From assembly GCA_021157815.1 (NCBI GenBank), contig JAGGVT010000064.1:1-24253 (forward strand): a DNA stretch of 24,253 bases, in the 5' to 3' direction. The position numbers were made by a program, and so were the translations under genes. This DNA comes from a bacterium. GTDB taxonomy: Bacteria > JAJVIF01 > JAGGVT01. The notes under the pieces were generated by a model, which did not search any database, was not told the DNA's origin, and saw nothing but the letters and a program-made list of their open reading frames with translations. The stretch's first letter is position 1, and every line of letters begins with the position of its first letter. Below, piece after piece: positions 14,874 to 22,154 of the stretch.

Positions 14874-16253
14874 TTAAGTTCGATTAATTTTCCCATCAAT
14901 AGTATCAACATTGAATTTGTCAGCGTACCTGTTTTTTATTTCACCAGCCAGATAAAGCGAACCTGTAATGGCAATGATGTCCTTTGATGAATCATCGATA
15001 TCATCATACGCCTTGTCCAAAGCGGTAACAGGGTCATCAACGGTTTCAACCACAGGCTTGAAATCGCTGTTGATTTTCTCGAATTCACATTTCAACTCCT
15101 CCGGCTGCACTCCTCCCTGTTTTTCAAAATTCGTGAAGATAATCTTGTCGAATGAATGATTCAGCAACGGAAGAACATCGTAGTAGTTCTTACCATTTTT
15201 AAATCCCATCACCAGGATTATTTTCCCGTTCAGCTTATATGCTTTTAATTCGTTCATGAAATTTCTTATTCCATGAACATTGTGGCTGCCATCGATAATT
15301 ACTGCAGGATTTGTGCCAACAATCTCGAGTCGACCGGGTAAATGGTGTGAAATAACCAGGTTTAATCCTTTGCTGACAACTTTACTGTCTAATTTCTTTG
15401 CAAAACCTTTAATGATATCGAGTTCAGCGATTTTTTCAGCCGCGAGAATTGCAAGAGAGGCATTATATATTTGATACTGCCCATTCATGCTGAGGCATAA
15501 ATCATCCTGGATTGAATCGCTGAATTTGTAGCGGAATTTTACCGGCTCAAGAAGTTCTCCCTCCAGGCGTGTGAATCGTTTGATATCGAGAAACTGAAGA
15601 TGAACTGAGAATTTCCGGGCGACATCGCTGATTACTTTTCTAACCTGAGGAGACTGCGGAGCGCTTACAGCAACGCCACCTGCTTTCATAATATGCGCTT
15701 TTTCCTGAGCTATCGCCTGAAGCGAATCCCCCAGATAACGGCAGTGGTCGTAGTGAATGGGAGTAAAAATACTCAGATTGTTATCGATAATATTGCATGC
15801 GTCATATCTGCCACCCATGCCGACTTCCATTATCGCGTAATCGACTTTCTCATCTGCGAACAGATAAAACGCCATTGCGGTCATGAGCTCGTGAAAAGTG
15901 GGGCGTTCCACTCCCTTTGGCCATTTCTCGACTATGACATCCTTGAACACTGAGGTTAAATCCGCAAAATGCTGATTATCAATCTGTTCCAGATTGACAA
16001 GAAATCGCTCGGTAATATCCTGCACATGGGGAGACAGGTTTGTACCCACTTTTAAACCAGCGGATTTTAAAATCGCGCTGAGGTATGTCGCGGTGCTTCC
16101 TTTGCCATTGGTTCCGGTAACAATCGCGCAGGGATAGTCATTCTGCGGGTTTCCAACAAGGGACATTAATGCTGTAACTCTCTCAAGCCCAAGGATGATT
16201 CGTTTTTCCTCATAGAGAGTTCGAATATATTCTCTTGCTTCTTCGTAGTTCAT
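14874..16253 (-). CDS. folC: Folylpolyglutamate synthase / dihydrofolate synthase
   Basis: FolC adds glutamate to dihydropteroate and to reduced folates using ATP. The 459-residue length fits the family. The N-terminal Mur-ligase-like ATP domain has the P loop TGTNGKGST near residue 50 and the FolC phrases TPIHYDHCRYLGDS and QEKAHIMK, where the last Lys is expected to be carbamylated and help bind magnesium. The C-terminal domain has VIIDGSHNVHGI, in place of the usual DGAHNP. The ATG at 16253 is preferred over a GTG at 16268: both have a GAGG site, but NYEEAREYI matches the usual FolC N terminus. It lies 58 bp after coaE and is probably in one operon with it. Confidence 0.95.
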   Translation of the reverse strand: MNYEEAREYIRTLYEEKRIILGLERVTALMSLVGNPQNDYPCAIVTGTNGKGSTATYLSAILKSAGLKVGTNLSPHVQDITERFLVNLEQIDNQHFADLTSVFKDVIVEKWPKGVERPTFHELMTAMAFYLFADEKVDYAIMEVGMGGRYDACNIIDNNLSIFTPIHYDHCRYLGDSLQAIAQEKAHIMKAGGVAVSAPQSPQVRKVISDVARKFSVHLQFLDIKRFTRLEGELLEPVKFRYKFSDSIQDDLCLSMNGQYQIYNASLAILAAEKIAELDIIKGFAKKLDSKVVSKGLNLVISHHLPGRLEIVGTNPAVIIDGSHNVHGIRNFMNELKAYKLNGKIILVMGFKNGKNYYDVLPLLNHSFDKIIFTNFEKQGGVQPEELKCEFEKINSDFKPVVETVDDPVTALDKAYDDIDDSSKDIIAITGSLYLAGEIKNRYADKFNVDTIDGKINRT

Positions 16254-16311
16254 TAAAACCTCGGACACTGGTTTCCTCGAATTTGGTTATCTGCGCTAAT
16301 CCGCAGGATTA

Positions 16312-16905
16312 TCAGCTTATTTTAGTAATAACCTTATCCACCTGCCTTGCCAACTCGTTCACATCAGAATTGTTATCTATAATGATATCCGCGTTTTCGC
16401 TTCTTTCAGTATCGCTTATCTGAGCGTTTATCCTGCTGAGAATCTCATCTCTATCCACCGTGTTTCTTTTTTCAATACGCGTTATTCTGGTTTCAACATC
16501 TGCTATAACAACTATGACAAGATCACACAGTTTATCCATTCCTGATTCAATCAATAATGGAACGACAATTATAACCGTTTTCACATCAGCTTTCTCAATC
16601 TGGATGATAATTTGTGAAATAATCTTTGGATGAAGAATCTGTTCGAGATATTCGCGCTCTTTTTGATTTTGAAAAACAATCGACGCGAGCTTCGCGCGAT
16701 TAAGGCTGCCATCGCGGTTTAGAATATCCTTCCCGAAATGCGTGGTTATTTTGATCAGAAGTTCACTGCCGGGCTTTACCACATCCCGCGCGACATCATC
16801 AGCGTCAATGATATGAAATCCACGCTCTCGAAAAAGGTTCGCGACAGTTGATTTGCCTGAGCCGATTCCGCCTGTAATTCCAATTATGTATTTTTCATCC
16901 GGCAT
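16312..16905 (-). CDS. coaE: Dephospho-CoA kinase
   Basis: CoaE phosphorylates the 3' hydroxyl of dephospho-CoA, the last step of CoA synthesis. The 197-residue protein starts with the P loop GITGGIGSGKST (9-20), followed by the family motif IIDADDVARDVV and the HPKI motif near residue 93. The lid region and the closing RITRIEKRN segment are present. AGGA lies 6 nt before the ATG. It is the first gene of the run coaE, folC, SPOR, carbonic-anhydrase-like, downstream of the rpsA terminator. A TATAAT hexamer overlaps the T tail of that terminator but lacks a good -35, so the promoter remains uncertain. Confidence 0.96.
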   Translation of the reverse strand: MPDEKYIIGITGGIGSGKSTVANLFRERGFHIIDADDVARDVVKPGSELLIKITTHFGKDILNRDGSLNRAKLASIVFQNQKEREYLEQILHPKIISQIIIQIEKADVKTVIIVVPLLIESGMDKLCDLVIVVIADVETRITRIEKRNTVDRDEILSRINAQISDTERSENADIIIDNNSDVNELARQVDKVITKIS

Positions 16906-16929
16906 AAATTTTCCTGATTAATCATTATA

Positions 16930-16962
16930 AAAAGAAATCCCCCATCCTGTATGGATAGGGGA
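16930..16962 (-). terminator. Rho-independent terminator of rpsA
   Basis: On the minus strand a stem of 5 + 4 bp with one mismatch (TCCCC/GGGGA and ATCC/GGAT, loop of five) is followed by ATTTCTTTTT. It lies 33 bp after the rpsA stop and before coaE, so it should end the rpsA message. Confidence 0.8.
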
Positions 16963-16994
16963 ATTATATTCATTATGCGAAACTTCTCAAATAG

Positions 16995-18500
16995 TTACTC
17001 GGTTTTTTCAGCAGAATCCTCAGGTTCAGGCTCATCCGGAGTCTCATTAGTTGAAGACGCTTCTTCTTCTGTTTTAGCCTCTGTCTCATCAGTTGAAGTA
17101 TCGTCCTCTTCGGTTTTAGCCTCGGATTCCGGTTCCGCTACGACAGCGGGGTCATCCTCAGATGGTTCTGCAACCTCCACTGTATCGACTTCAACATTAG
17201 ATTTGGATGCATCGCCATTCTCAACATGCGTATCTTCCGTTTCGGGTTTTGCCGCTTCTTCCTTATCGGAGGAATCCCCGACAGACAGGCCGCTTAGAGC
17301 ATCGCCAAATCTTGATCCAAGTGTATTGTCAAGTTCACTCTGCTGTTTAAGAAAGCTGTTGACTTCACGTTCAGTCTGCTTTTCAAGAGCTTTCTTAACC
17401 GATAACCTGATTCGTTTTCGCTTTTTATCCACATCGAGAATCAGAACGGTAACTTTGTCTCCGGGAGTGAAAACCTCTTTCGCATGACTAATTCGCTGAT
17501 CAACCAGTTCGGAGATGTGAGCAAGGCCCTCGAAATATTCATCGAGTTTGATGAAGCATCCAAAAGTTGCCACGCGTGTTACAACACCCTCCGCGATTGT
17601 GCCAGCTTTGAATTTTTCATTGACCAGGTCCCATGGTTCAGGCAAAGTGGCTTTTCGTGAAAGGGAAATTTTCTTTTTCTCGTTGTCAGTCTTAAGGACT
17701 TTAACTTTTATGACATCCCCAATCTTGAGAATCGACCTTGGATTGTCCACTCTTTCCCATGACAATTCTGAAACATGCAGCAATCCGGTTACGCCATTTC
17801 CAAGGTTGACGAAAACGCCGTAATCGACAATCTTCTCAACTTTTCCTTCAATGATGGAACCTTTCTTGATGCTTTCAAAAGCTTGAAGTTTCTCACTGTC
17901 AAGGTCTTCCTCGATGCACATTCTTCTGCTGACCACAAGACGGTTCTTTTCACGGTCATGCTCAAGAACCTTAACCTCGACATCCTTGCCAATCAGGTTT
18001 TCAAGATCATCGACTCGCTTAATGTCGATCTGTGATTGGGGAAGAAAGGCTCGCCCACCGATGTCGATTATCAATCCGCCATTTACAGCGGCAATGATTT
18101 TCCCGGTCATGCGCTGGTTCGCCTCGTGAGCTTTCGCAACACGGTCCCAGATTTTCTTCTCGTCAACCCGGCGTTTCGAGAGTGTGTAAACATCCTCACC
18201 CTCTTTGATGACCATTACATCGATATCCTCGCCAACCTCGAATTTTTCAGTTGTGGGATTTGGAGCAAAACTGATTTCTTCCTTTGGAAGAATTCCCTCG
18301 CTTTTGGTTTTGATGTCGATCAGTACTGCATCATCTCTGATCTCAACAATTTTTCCCGAAACGATATCACCATTTTTATAGCTCTTCATTTCGCCAAAAT
18401 CATCCGGGAATTTACTTTCTACATCTTTCTGAAGAGTTTCCGGAATATTTTCCGGTGTGTCCCCTAACGGGGTTCCTTCTCCGATAAATTCATTCAACAA
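16995..18500 (-). CDS. rpsA: S1-domain RNA-binding protein, ribosomal protein S1
   Basis: S1 binds mRNA on the 30S subunit and helps start translation. This 501-residue protein has four S1 (OB-fold) domains at about 43-110, 128-195, 215-283 and 300-370. The third and fourth are the most typical (VDYGVFVNLGNGVTGLLH, VATFGCFIKLDEYFEGLAH). Many Gram-negative S1 proteins have six domains. The last 110 residues are strongly acidic, low in complexity and contain an internal repeat. The start is TTG, with GGAGGT 6 nt upstream; a second TTG follows directly. A near-consensus promoter gives a leader of about 98 nt. Ribosomal identity is likely but a separate S1-domain protein cannot be excluded. Confidence 0.9.
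   Translation of the reverse strand: MLNEFIGEGTPLGDTPENIPETLQKDVESKFPDDFGEMKSYKNGDIVSGKIVEIRDDAVLIDIKTKSEGILPKEEISFAPNPTTEKFEVGEDIDVMVIKEGEDVYTLSKRRVDEKKIWDRVAKAHEANQRMTGKIIAAVNGGLIIDIGGRAFLPQSQIDIKRVDDLENLIGKDVEVKVLEHDREKNRLVVSRRMCIEEDLDSEKLQAFESIKKGSIIEGKVEKIVDYGVFVNLGNGVTGLLHVSELSWERVDNPRSILKIGDVIKVKVLKTDNEKKKISLSRKATLPEPWDLVNEKFKAGTIAEGVVTRVATFGCFIKLDEYFEGLAHISELVDQRISHAKEVFTPGDKVTVLILDVDKKRKRIRLSVKKALEKQTEREVNSFLKQQSELDNTLGSRFGDALSGLSVGDSSDKEEAAKPETEDTHVENGDASKSNVEVDTVEVAEPSEDDPAVVAEPESEAKTEEDDTSTDETEAKTEEEASSTNETPDEPEPEDSAEKTE
17041..17121. repeat. Imperfect tandem repeat in the rpsA 3' end
   Basis: Units of 39 bp (17041-17079) and 42 bp (17080-17121) lie next to each other and encode near-identical acidic segments around ETEAKTEE. 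They form part of the acidic tail of the S1 protein and suggest growth by in-frame duplication. Confidence 0.7.
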
Positions 18501-18511
18501 TTCAACACCTC

Positions 18512-18598
18512 CGACTGTGACTGCGCGCTAATTAAAGCGCCGACGACGTAACTTTACGACGACTGTGTTATGCGTTAAGTAATTAAAATAATTGCAAC
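18512..18598 (-). promoter_or_regulatory. rpsA 5' leader with hairpin and short direct repeats
   Basis: The leader of about 98 nt holds a 5-bp hairpin GCGCT/AGCGC (18525-18540) just upstream of the ribosome site, and the 8-bp sequence CACAGTCG occurs twice (18512-18519 and 18560-18567, minus strand), the nearer copy running into the GGAGGT site. E. coli S1 represses its own translation through leader structure, so a similar role is possible, but this is inference. Confidence 0.35.
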
Positions 18599-18604
18599 CT
18601 TATA

Positions 18605-18633
18605 ATTATATCAAAATAATATTATCTTGTCAT
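18605..18633 (-). promoter_or_regulatory. Sigma-70 promoter of rpsA
   Basis: On the minus strand the -35 ATGACA (18628-18633) and -10 TATAAT (18605-18610) are 17 bp apart, 11 of 12 consensus bases. The surroundings are very AT-rich, as in strong promoters. Transcription would start near 18598. Confidence 0.8.
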
Positions 18634-18725
18634 TAACAATTAACTTTACAGTGAAATAATCGGAGTCTTGATGTGATTTCTTAATGTGGGTGTGTTGCGA
18701 AAAGGATATGTCTATTGGAACTCGC

Positions 18726-18854
18726 AAAAAAGGGGCATTCCACAATCATGGGGTACGTCCACACCAGACTTCAAACATGATGCAATTAATTATCAAATAA
18801 AGAACCCCAGTGTTTATCGCATCTATAAACGTTGTTGGGACAGTCCCCTTTTTT
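18726..18854. mobile_element. 129-bp MITE/REP-like element, copy 2
   Basis: The element begins AAAAAAGGGGCATTCCACA and ends GGGACAGTCCCCTTTTTT. It is homologous to 6624-6734, with the same right end and internal phrases. It is 18 bp longer because the left end appears partly duplicated (GGGG..TCCACA occurs twice, about 18 bp apart), and the outer left copy has lost part of the palindrome. It lies between the polA stop and the rpsA promoter and may act as the polA terminator through its T-tailed ends. The remainder of the gap 18634-18890 shows no gene. Confidence 0.75.
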
Positions 18855-18890
18855 ACTCAACGTTCTGAAACAAATGAATACACAGCGTTT

Positions 18891-21608
18891 TTATAGATCC
18901 TCCAACTCATACCAGTTTTCTCCTGATTTTAAATTCACGATAAGAGGAACCTCAAGTTTGCATGTATTGCTTAGAATATCCTCAGTCAGGTTTTTAACGA
19001 TATCGAATTCATTTTTCGGCACTGACAGTAAAACCTCATCATGCACCTGAAGAAGTATTCTGGATTTCAGGTTCTTTTCCAGTAAAGCGTTTCGCAGTTC
19101 GACCATGGCTTTTTTCATGATATCCGCGGCTCCTCCCTGCAGGGGCATGTTTATAGCGGCTCTTTCAGCGTTTGAACGCCTAAGGCCATTCTTGGAATTT
19201 AAATCCTGTATGTACCTACGGCGTCCCATGAATGTTTCAACGTATCCGTTCTTTCTTGCGTTTTCAAGAAGCTCATCATAGAAAACGCGTACCTGTGGGT
19301 AACGCGCGAAATAACCATCTATGAACGACTTCGCAATTGAGCGGGAAATCCCAAGTTCCTTTGAAAGGCTAAACGCGCTCATGCCGTAAATGATTCCGAA
19401 GTTAACCACCTTTGCCATTCTGCGGTCATCAGGCGTTACAACACCGTTCTCAAGCGGAAGGATTTCTCTGGCTGTTCTTGCGTGAATGTCCTCACCCTCC
19501 TTGAATGCCTTTATCAGCGCCGCGTCTTTTGAGTAATGCGCGAGAAGGCGTAGCTCAATCTGTGAATAATCAGCTGAAAGCAGAACATGATTATCTGAAT
19601 TGGGCATAAACGCTTTTCTAATGAGCCTTCCTTTTTCAGTTCTTATTGGGATATTTTGAAGGTTTGGCTTTGATGAACTAAGGCGTCCGGTAGATGTCAA
19701 AGCCTGATTGAATGATGTGTGTATCCTGCCATCCTCCGGATCAACCTCATGAAGCAGGCCTTCAGCATAAGTGCTTCGGATTTTGGATATCGAACGATAC
19801 TCAATTACCAATGGGACAATCGGGTGAGTGTCCTTGATTTCAAGCAGAACGTCAATGTTGGTTGATCCCTTTTTAGGATTTGGAAGATTCAACTCATTGA
19901 ACAATACATCTGATAGCTGCTTTGGTGAATTAAGGTTAATGTCCTTGCCAAGTATTTTAATGGAATCGGCAGCCAGTTCGTTTATATCCTTTTGCAAAGT
20001 GGTTGATATTTCACGAAGCACTCCAGCGTTAAGTCGTATTCCCTCACGCTCCATTTCCGCGAGCACTGTTACAAGCGGCAGTTCAATTTCATAATAGAGC
20101 TTATCCATTTTGGATTTTTCCAGCTCGTTCTTGAATTTCTCATATAGGCCCCACGTTACGGATGCGTCATCGACAGCATAGGATGCAACAGTTTCAATCG
20201 CGACATCACTCATGGATGCCTGATTTTTACCGCTGCCAATCAGGTCTATTATTGGAACCATCTTGCGGTTAAGCCATTGCAGCCCAAGTTCCTTCAGGTT
20301 GTGCCTGTCATCAGGATTGATAATGTAACTGGCAATCATCGTGTCGAACGAAAGATTCCTTAGTTCGATTCCATGCCCCGACATTACCAGATATTCGAAT
20401 TTCGCGTTCTGTGCAATCTTTCCGATTTTATCCGATTCAAGAACCGGCTTTATTCTGCTGATTACATCTTTCAGTGTAAGATTGAAATGCTTGCTTTCGA
20501 GCATAGAAAGCAGATCACCGGTATCAGCGTGCCCGAGAGGAATGTACCAGCCGCTGTTTGAACCAATCGCAAGTGCGATGCCAACCAGTTTTGTTTTTCT
20601 CGCATCCAGAGAGGAGGTTTCAACATCGAACGCGACTTCGCCTTTGTTCTCAATTTGTATAATGACGTTTTCGAGTTCGTCGATGGATTGAATGATTGTG
20701 AAATCAACCTTCGTGTCAGGCTTTAATACTGGCGCTTTTTCTTTATCCTCCAATCCAAGCCTTTTAATGAATGAACTAAATCCGAGTTCATTAAAAATAT
20801 TAAACGCAGTTTCAGGATTGAAATAATTTCTGCTTTCACCGGGTAGTTTGATATCGAGTTCGGTTCGGATTGTCGCGAGTTTCCTTGAGAGAAAGGCGTT
20901 TTCTTTTGAGTGGCCAAGTTTTTTTTTCAGGGTTTCCTGCTTGATATCATCGATGTGGCTGTATATCTCATCGATGTCCTTGTATTCAGCAAGGAGTTTT
21001 TTCGCGGTTTTATCCCCTACTCCCTTCACTCCGGGGATATTATCCGATGAATCCCCAACCAGCGCCTTGTAATCAATAAGATGCTCAGGCGAAACACCGA
21101 ACCTTTCGAAAACCGCTTCGTGATTATATTCCTTGAATTCACTGGTTCCTCTGAGTGTGTAGAGGACTTTAATATCATCGCTTACCAGCTGGCATAGGTC
21201 GTGGTCGCCTGTTACGATTGCCACTTCATAACCATCGTTTACAGCTGAATTTGCCAGCGTACCGATTACATCATCCGCCTCCTGCTCCGCAACCTCCATC
21301 CAGGAGATTCCCATTGATTCAATAAGGTTTCTAAGTCGCGCGATTTGAGATTTTAAATCTTCGGGGGCTTCATCGCGATTCGCCTTGTATTCGGAATATT
21401 TTTTTTTCCGCTGCGTTTCACCGTGCCAGTCGAGCGCGACAAGAAGAGCGTCCGGCTCTCTCTCCATGATTTTGAGAATCATCGCGACAAATCCGAAAAG
21501 CGCGTTTGTTGGCTGCCCATGGAATGACATTTCGCGAACGGTATAGAATGCCCTGAAGATAAGACCGTAGCCGTCAACTAAAATCAGGAGCGGTTTTTTT
21601 TGCGCCAT
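18891..21608 (-). CDS. polA: DNA polymerase I
   Basis: This 905-residue enzyme carries all three classical activities. The 5' nuclease domain (about 1-300) has LVDGYGLIFRAFY, VTGDHDLCQL and VGDSSDNIPGVKGVG. The proofreading domain (about 320-500) is intact: the DVE motif at 328-330, Asp422 and YAVDD at 477-481, so unlike Taq or Bacillus Pol I it should proofread. The polymerase domain has motif A SADYSQIELR (catalytic Asp680), motif B RRMAKVVNFGIIYG and motif C QVHDEVL (Asp857). It fills gaps during repair and replaces Okazaki primers. GGAGGT lies 5 nt before the ATG. The gene is divergent from the membrane-protein pair at 22011-24211, with no clear promoter visible between. Confidence 0.98.
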   Translation of the reverse strand: MAQKKPLLILVDGYGLIFRAFYTVREMSFHGQPTNALFGFVAMILKIMEREPDALLVALDWHGETQRKKKYSEYKANRDEAPEDLKSQIARLRNLIESMGISWMEVAEQEADDVIGTLANSAVNDGYEVAIVTGDHDLCQLVSDDIKVLYTLRGTSEFKEYNHEAVFERFGVSPEHLIDYKALVGDSSDNIPGVKGVGDKTAKKLLAEYKDIDEIYSHIDDIKQETLKKKLGHSKENAFLSRKLATIRTELDIKLPGESRNYFNPETAFNIFNELGFSSFIKRLGLEDKEKAPVLKPDTKVDFTIIQSIDELENVIIQIENKGEVAFDVETSSLDARKTKLVGIALAIGSNSGWYIPLGHADTGDLLSMLESKHFNLTLKDVISRIKPVLESDKIGKIAQNAKFEYLVMSGHGIELRNLSFDTMIASYIINPDDRHNLKELGLQWLNRKMVPIIDLIGSGKNQASMSDVAIETVASYAVDDASVTWGLYEKFKNELEKSKMDKLYYEIELPLVTVLAEMEREGIRLNAGVLREISTTLQKDINELAADSIKILGKDINLNSPKQLSDVLFNELNLPNPKKGSTNIDVLLEIKDTHPIVPLVIEYRSISKIRSTYAEGLLHEVDPEDGRIHTSFNQALTSTGRLSSSKPNLQNIPIRTEKGRLIRKAFMPNSDNHVLLSADYSQIELRLLAHYSKDAALIKAFKEGEDIHARTAREILPLENGVVTPDDRRMAKVVNFGIIYGMSAFSLSKELGISRSIAKSFIDGYFARYPQVRVFYDELLENARKNGYVETFMGRRRYIQDLNSKNGLRRSNAERAAINMPLQGGAADIMKKAMVELRNALLEKNLKSRILLQVHDEVLLSVPKNEFDIVKNLTEDILSNTCKLEVPLIVNLKSGENWYELEDL

Positions 21609-21702
21609 CGTTTACCTCCGATGCGAACCATTCTACAATTTTGTCGCTTCAATAAATAGTCGTCACTGAAAAACTTTCTTCTAACTATGAGTTATTGTTT
21701 TT

Positions 21703-21881
21703 CCTGGGAGCGCTGGTCTCTGACCGGCACCTGAGCATTCTAACTTGAAATTATAAAATGGACAATTTTCAGACATGGTTTATAAATTCAATCTCTTTCT
21801 TTTAGCATATTGTCTGTTAGATATACTCTATAATTTCTATTAACTTTGTCCAAGTGCCGGTCAGAGACCAGCGCTCCCAGG
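21703..21881. mobile_element. 179-bp long inverted-repeat element (MITE-like hairpin)
   Basis: Perfect 28-bp inverted arms (21703-21730 and 21854-21881) begin CCTGGGAGCGCTGG. A second inner pair, GAAATTATA at 21747-21755 and TATAATTTC at 21829-21837, lies symmetrically, with 16 bp between inner and outer arms on each side. The whole is therefore a palindrome with arms of about 53 bp around an AT-rich centre. The outer arms are much richer in GC than their surroundings. No coding capacity and no clear target-site duplication are seen. It occupies the gap between divergent polA and the membrane-protein genes. In 21609-21702 I see only the polA leader. Confidence 0.75.
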
Positions 21882-21922
21882 TTCGGCAATTTGCTGATAT
21901 TACAAAATAGCCAGGTTTTAAG

Positions 21923-21966
21923 TTTTTCTACTTTCCTTTAAATTTAAACGGACAGAAGTAACAATT
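21923..21966. repeat. Copy of the TGTCCG-type repeat end
   Basis: This 44-bp stretch matches 6759-6802 at 34 positions in the same orientation, with the shared core AAATTTAA, one variable base, then CGGACA. In both places it lies just outside a palindromic element in a non-coding gap. A matching left end was not found with confidence; 21635-21657 resembles one weakly. It is probably a relic of an insertion-sequence end. Confidence 0.45.
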
Positions 21967-22010
21967 TTTAATGATGAACTTCGAACATGATGATATGATT
22001 TTACGACTTG

Positions 22011-22154
22011 ATGAAAACGTGGGAGAAAATATTTTTAACTTTCAGTTTCGCATGGATTGCGATTGTCTATTTCGCGTATTATAAAGGCATCGTTAACGGA
22101 ATTCTTCTGTTTCATCCCAACCTGATTGAGCGAATAAAAGGACTGCTTTCGTGA
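22011..22154 (+). CDS. Small 47-residue membrane protein
   Basis: The ATG at 22011 opens a 47-codon frame with one hydrophobic segment (about residues 7-24, around FSFAWIAIVYFAYY) between charged ends (MKTWEK at the start, ERIKG near the end). Its TGA overlaps the GTG start of the next gene by 4 bp (GTGA), the usual arrangement for translational coupling. An in-frame stop lies 15 bp upstream of the ATG. No good Shine-Dalgarno site is visible, which lowers confidence. It could assist or regulate the membrane enzyme encoded downstream. I do not recognise a family. Confidence 0.55.
   Translation: MKTWEKIFLTFSFAWIAIVYFAYYKGIVNGILLFHPNLIERIKGLLS

Noticed and set aside
16268-16316. Small inverted repeat TAATCC-GCA-GGATTA between coaE and folC as a terminator
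   Set aside because: The stem is short, no T tract follows, and the two genes appear to be in one operon.
16951-17487. Plus-strand frame of 178 residues, very rich in Ser and Val
   Set aside because: It is the complement of the acidic Glu/Thr-rich tail of the S1 protein; the composition follows from that and no ribosome site or domain is present.
18686-18868. Plus-strand frame of 60 residues
   Set aside because: It runs through the palindromic repeat 18726-18854, and the equivalent frame is not kept in the other copy.
21812-21834. Possible plus-strand promoter inside the long hairpin element (TTGTCT with TATAAT)
   Set aside because: The spacing is only about 13 bp, too short for a normal sigma-70 promoter.
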